Part shown: positions 12,479 to 40,260 of the stretch, in pieces
Position numbering within the stretch: the first letter of the stretch is position 1
Layout: every line of letters begins with the position of its first letter
NCBI RefSeq assembly: GCF_001949145.1
Contig: NW_019091380.1
Span: 2,949,528 to 2,989,787 of the forward strand
Direction: 5' to 3'
DNA: 40,260 nucleotides
Source of the DNA: Acanthaster planci
Lineage: Eukaryota; Echinodermata; Asteroidea; Valvatida; Acanthasteridae
Position numbers and translations under genes: made by a program
Notes under the pieces: generated by a model
Told to the model about the DNA's origin: nothing
The model's input: the letters and a program-made list of their open reading frames with translations, nothing else
Databases searched by the model: none

Positions 12479-40260
<27,782 letters not shown>

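Overview
The window is animal (metazoan) nuclear DNA. It is AT-rich and almost all non-coding, with small exons bounded by GT/AG splice sites. There are several small inverted-repeat (MITE-like) elements and tRNA-derived SINE fragments, and no bacterial-style gene packing. The repeats and the type of Rbfox gene suggest a marine invertebrate, most likely a deuterostome such as an echinoderm. That assignment is inference, not a measurement.

The one gene I can name with confidence is Rbfox (fox-1/A2BP1 family of RNA-binding splicing regulators), on the minus strand. Seven coding exons fall between 37862 and 12479 and give a continuous reading frame: the last part of the N-terminal linker, the complete RRM, the R/G/Y/A/P-rich C-terminal region and the stop codon. 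The N-terminal exons and promoter lie beyond the right edge or are not recognisable here. Exons B (54 nt) and C (93 nt) have the same lengths and phases as the vertebrate RRM exons. Exon C is surrounded by UGCAUG hexamers, the Rbfox binding site; one overlaps its 3' splice site region and one overlaps its 5' splice site. This layout suggests autoregulated skipping of half of the RRM and is the most interesting signal in the window.

At the left end, also on the minus strand, are three consecutive exons (3813-3692, 1021-986, 754-602) of a small secreted or ER-resident protein. It has a signal peptide and a CxxC...C...C pattern like saposin-fold/canopy-type proteins. Its 3' end lies beyond position 1 or in exons I cannot recognise. 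A CpG-rich stretch at 6.5-7.4 kb, with CCAAT and GC boxes and a 136-bp imperfect palindrome, is a candidate promoter region.

Large Rbfox introns hold mobile or repeat material: a 286-bp MITE (18651-18936), a 1.57-kb element with terminal inverted repeats and a possible exon of a P2X7-C-terminal-like acidic protein (19066-20638), a 0.75-kb TIR element (22043-22793), and a MITE (31485-31727) inserted into a degenerate minisatellite. SINE fragments lie near 1.2-1.6 kb and 16.2-16.4 kb. The self-complementary octamer TACATGTA occurs at least 17 times, far more than base composition predicts. The remaining sequence between about 7.4 and 12.4 kb and in the introns shows no coding gene that I can support.
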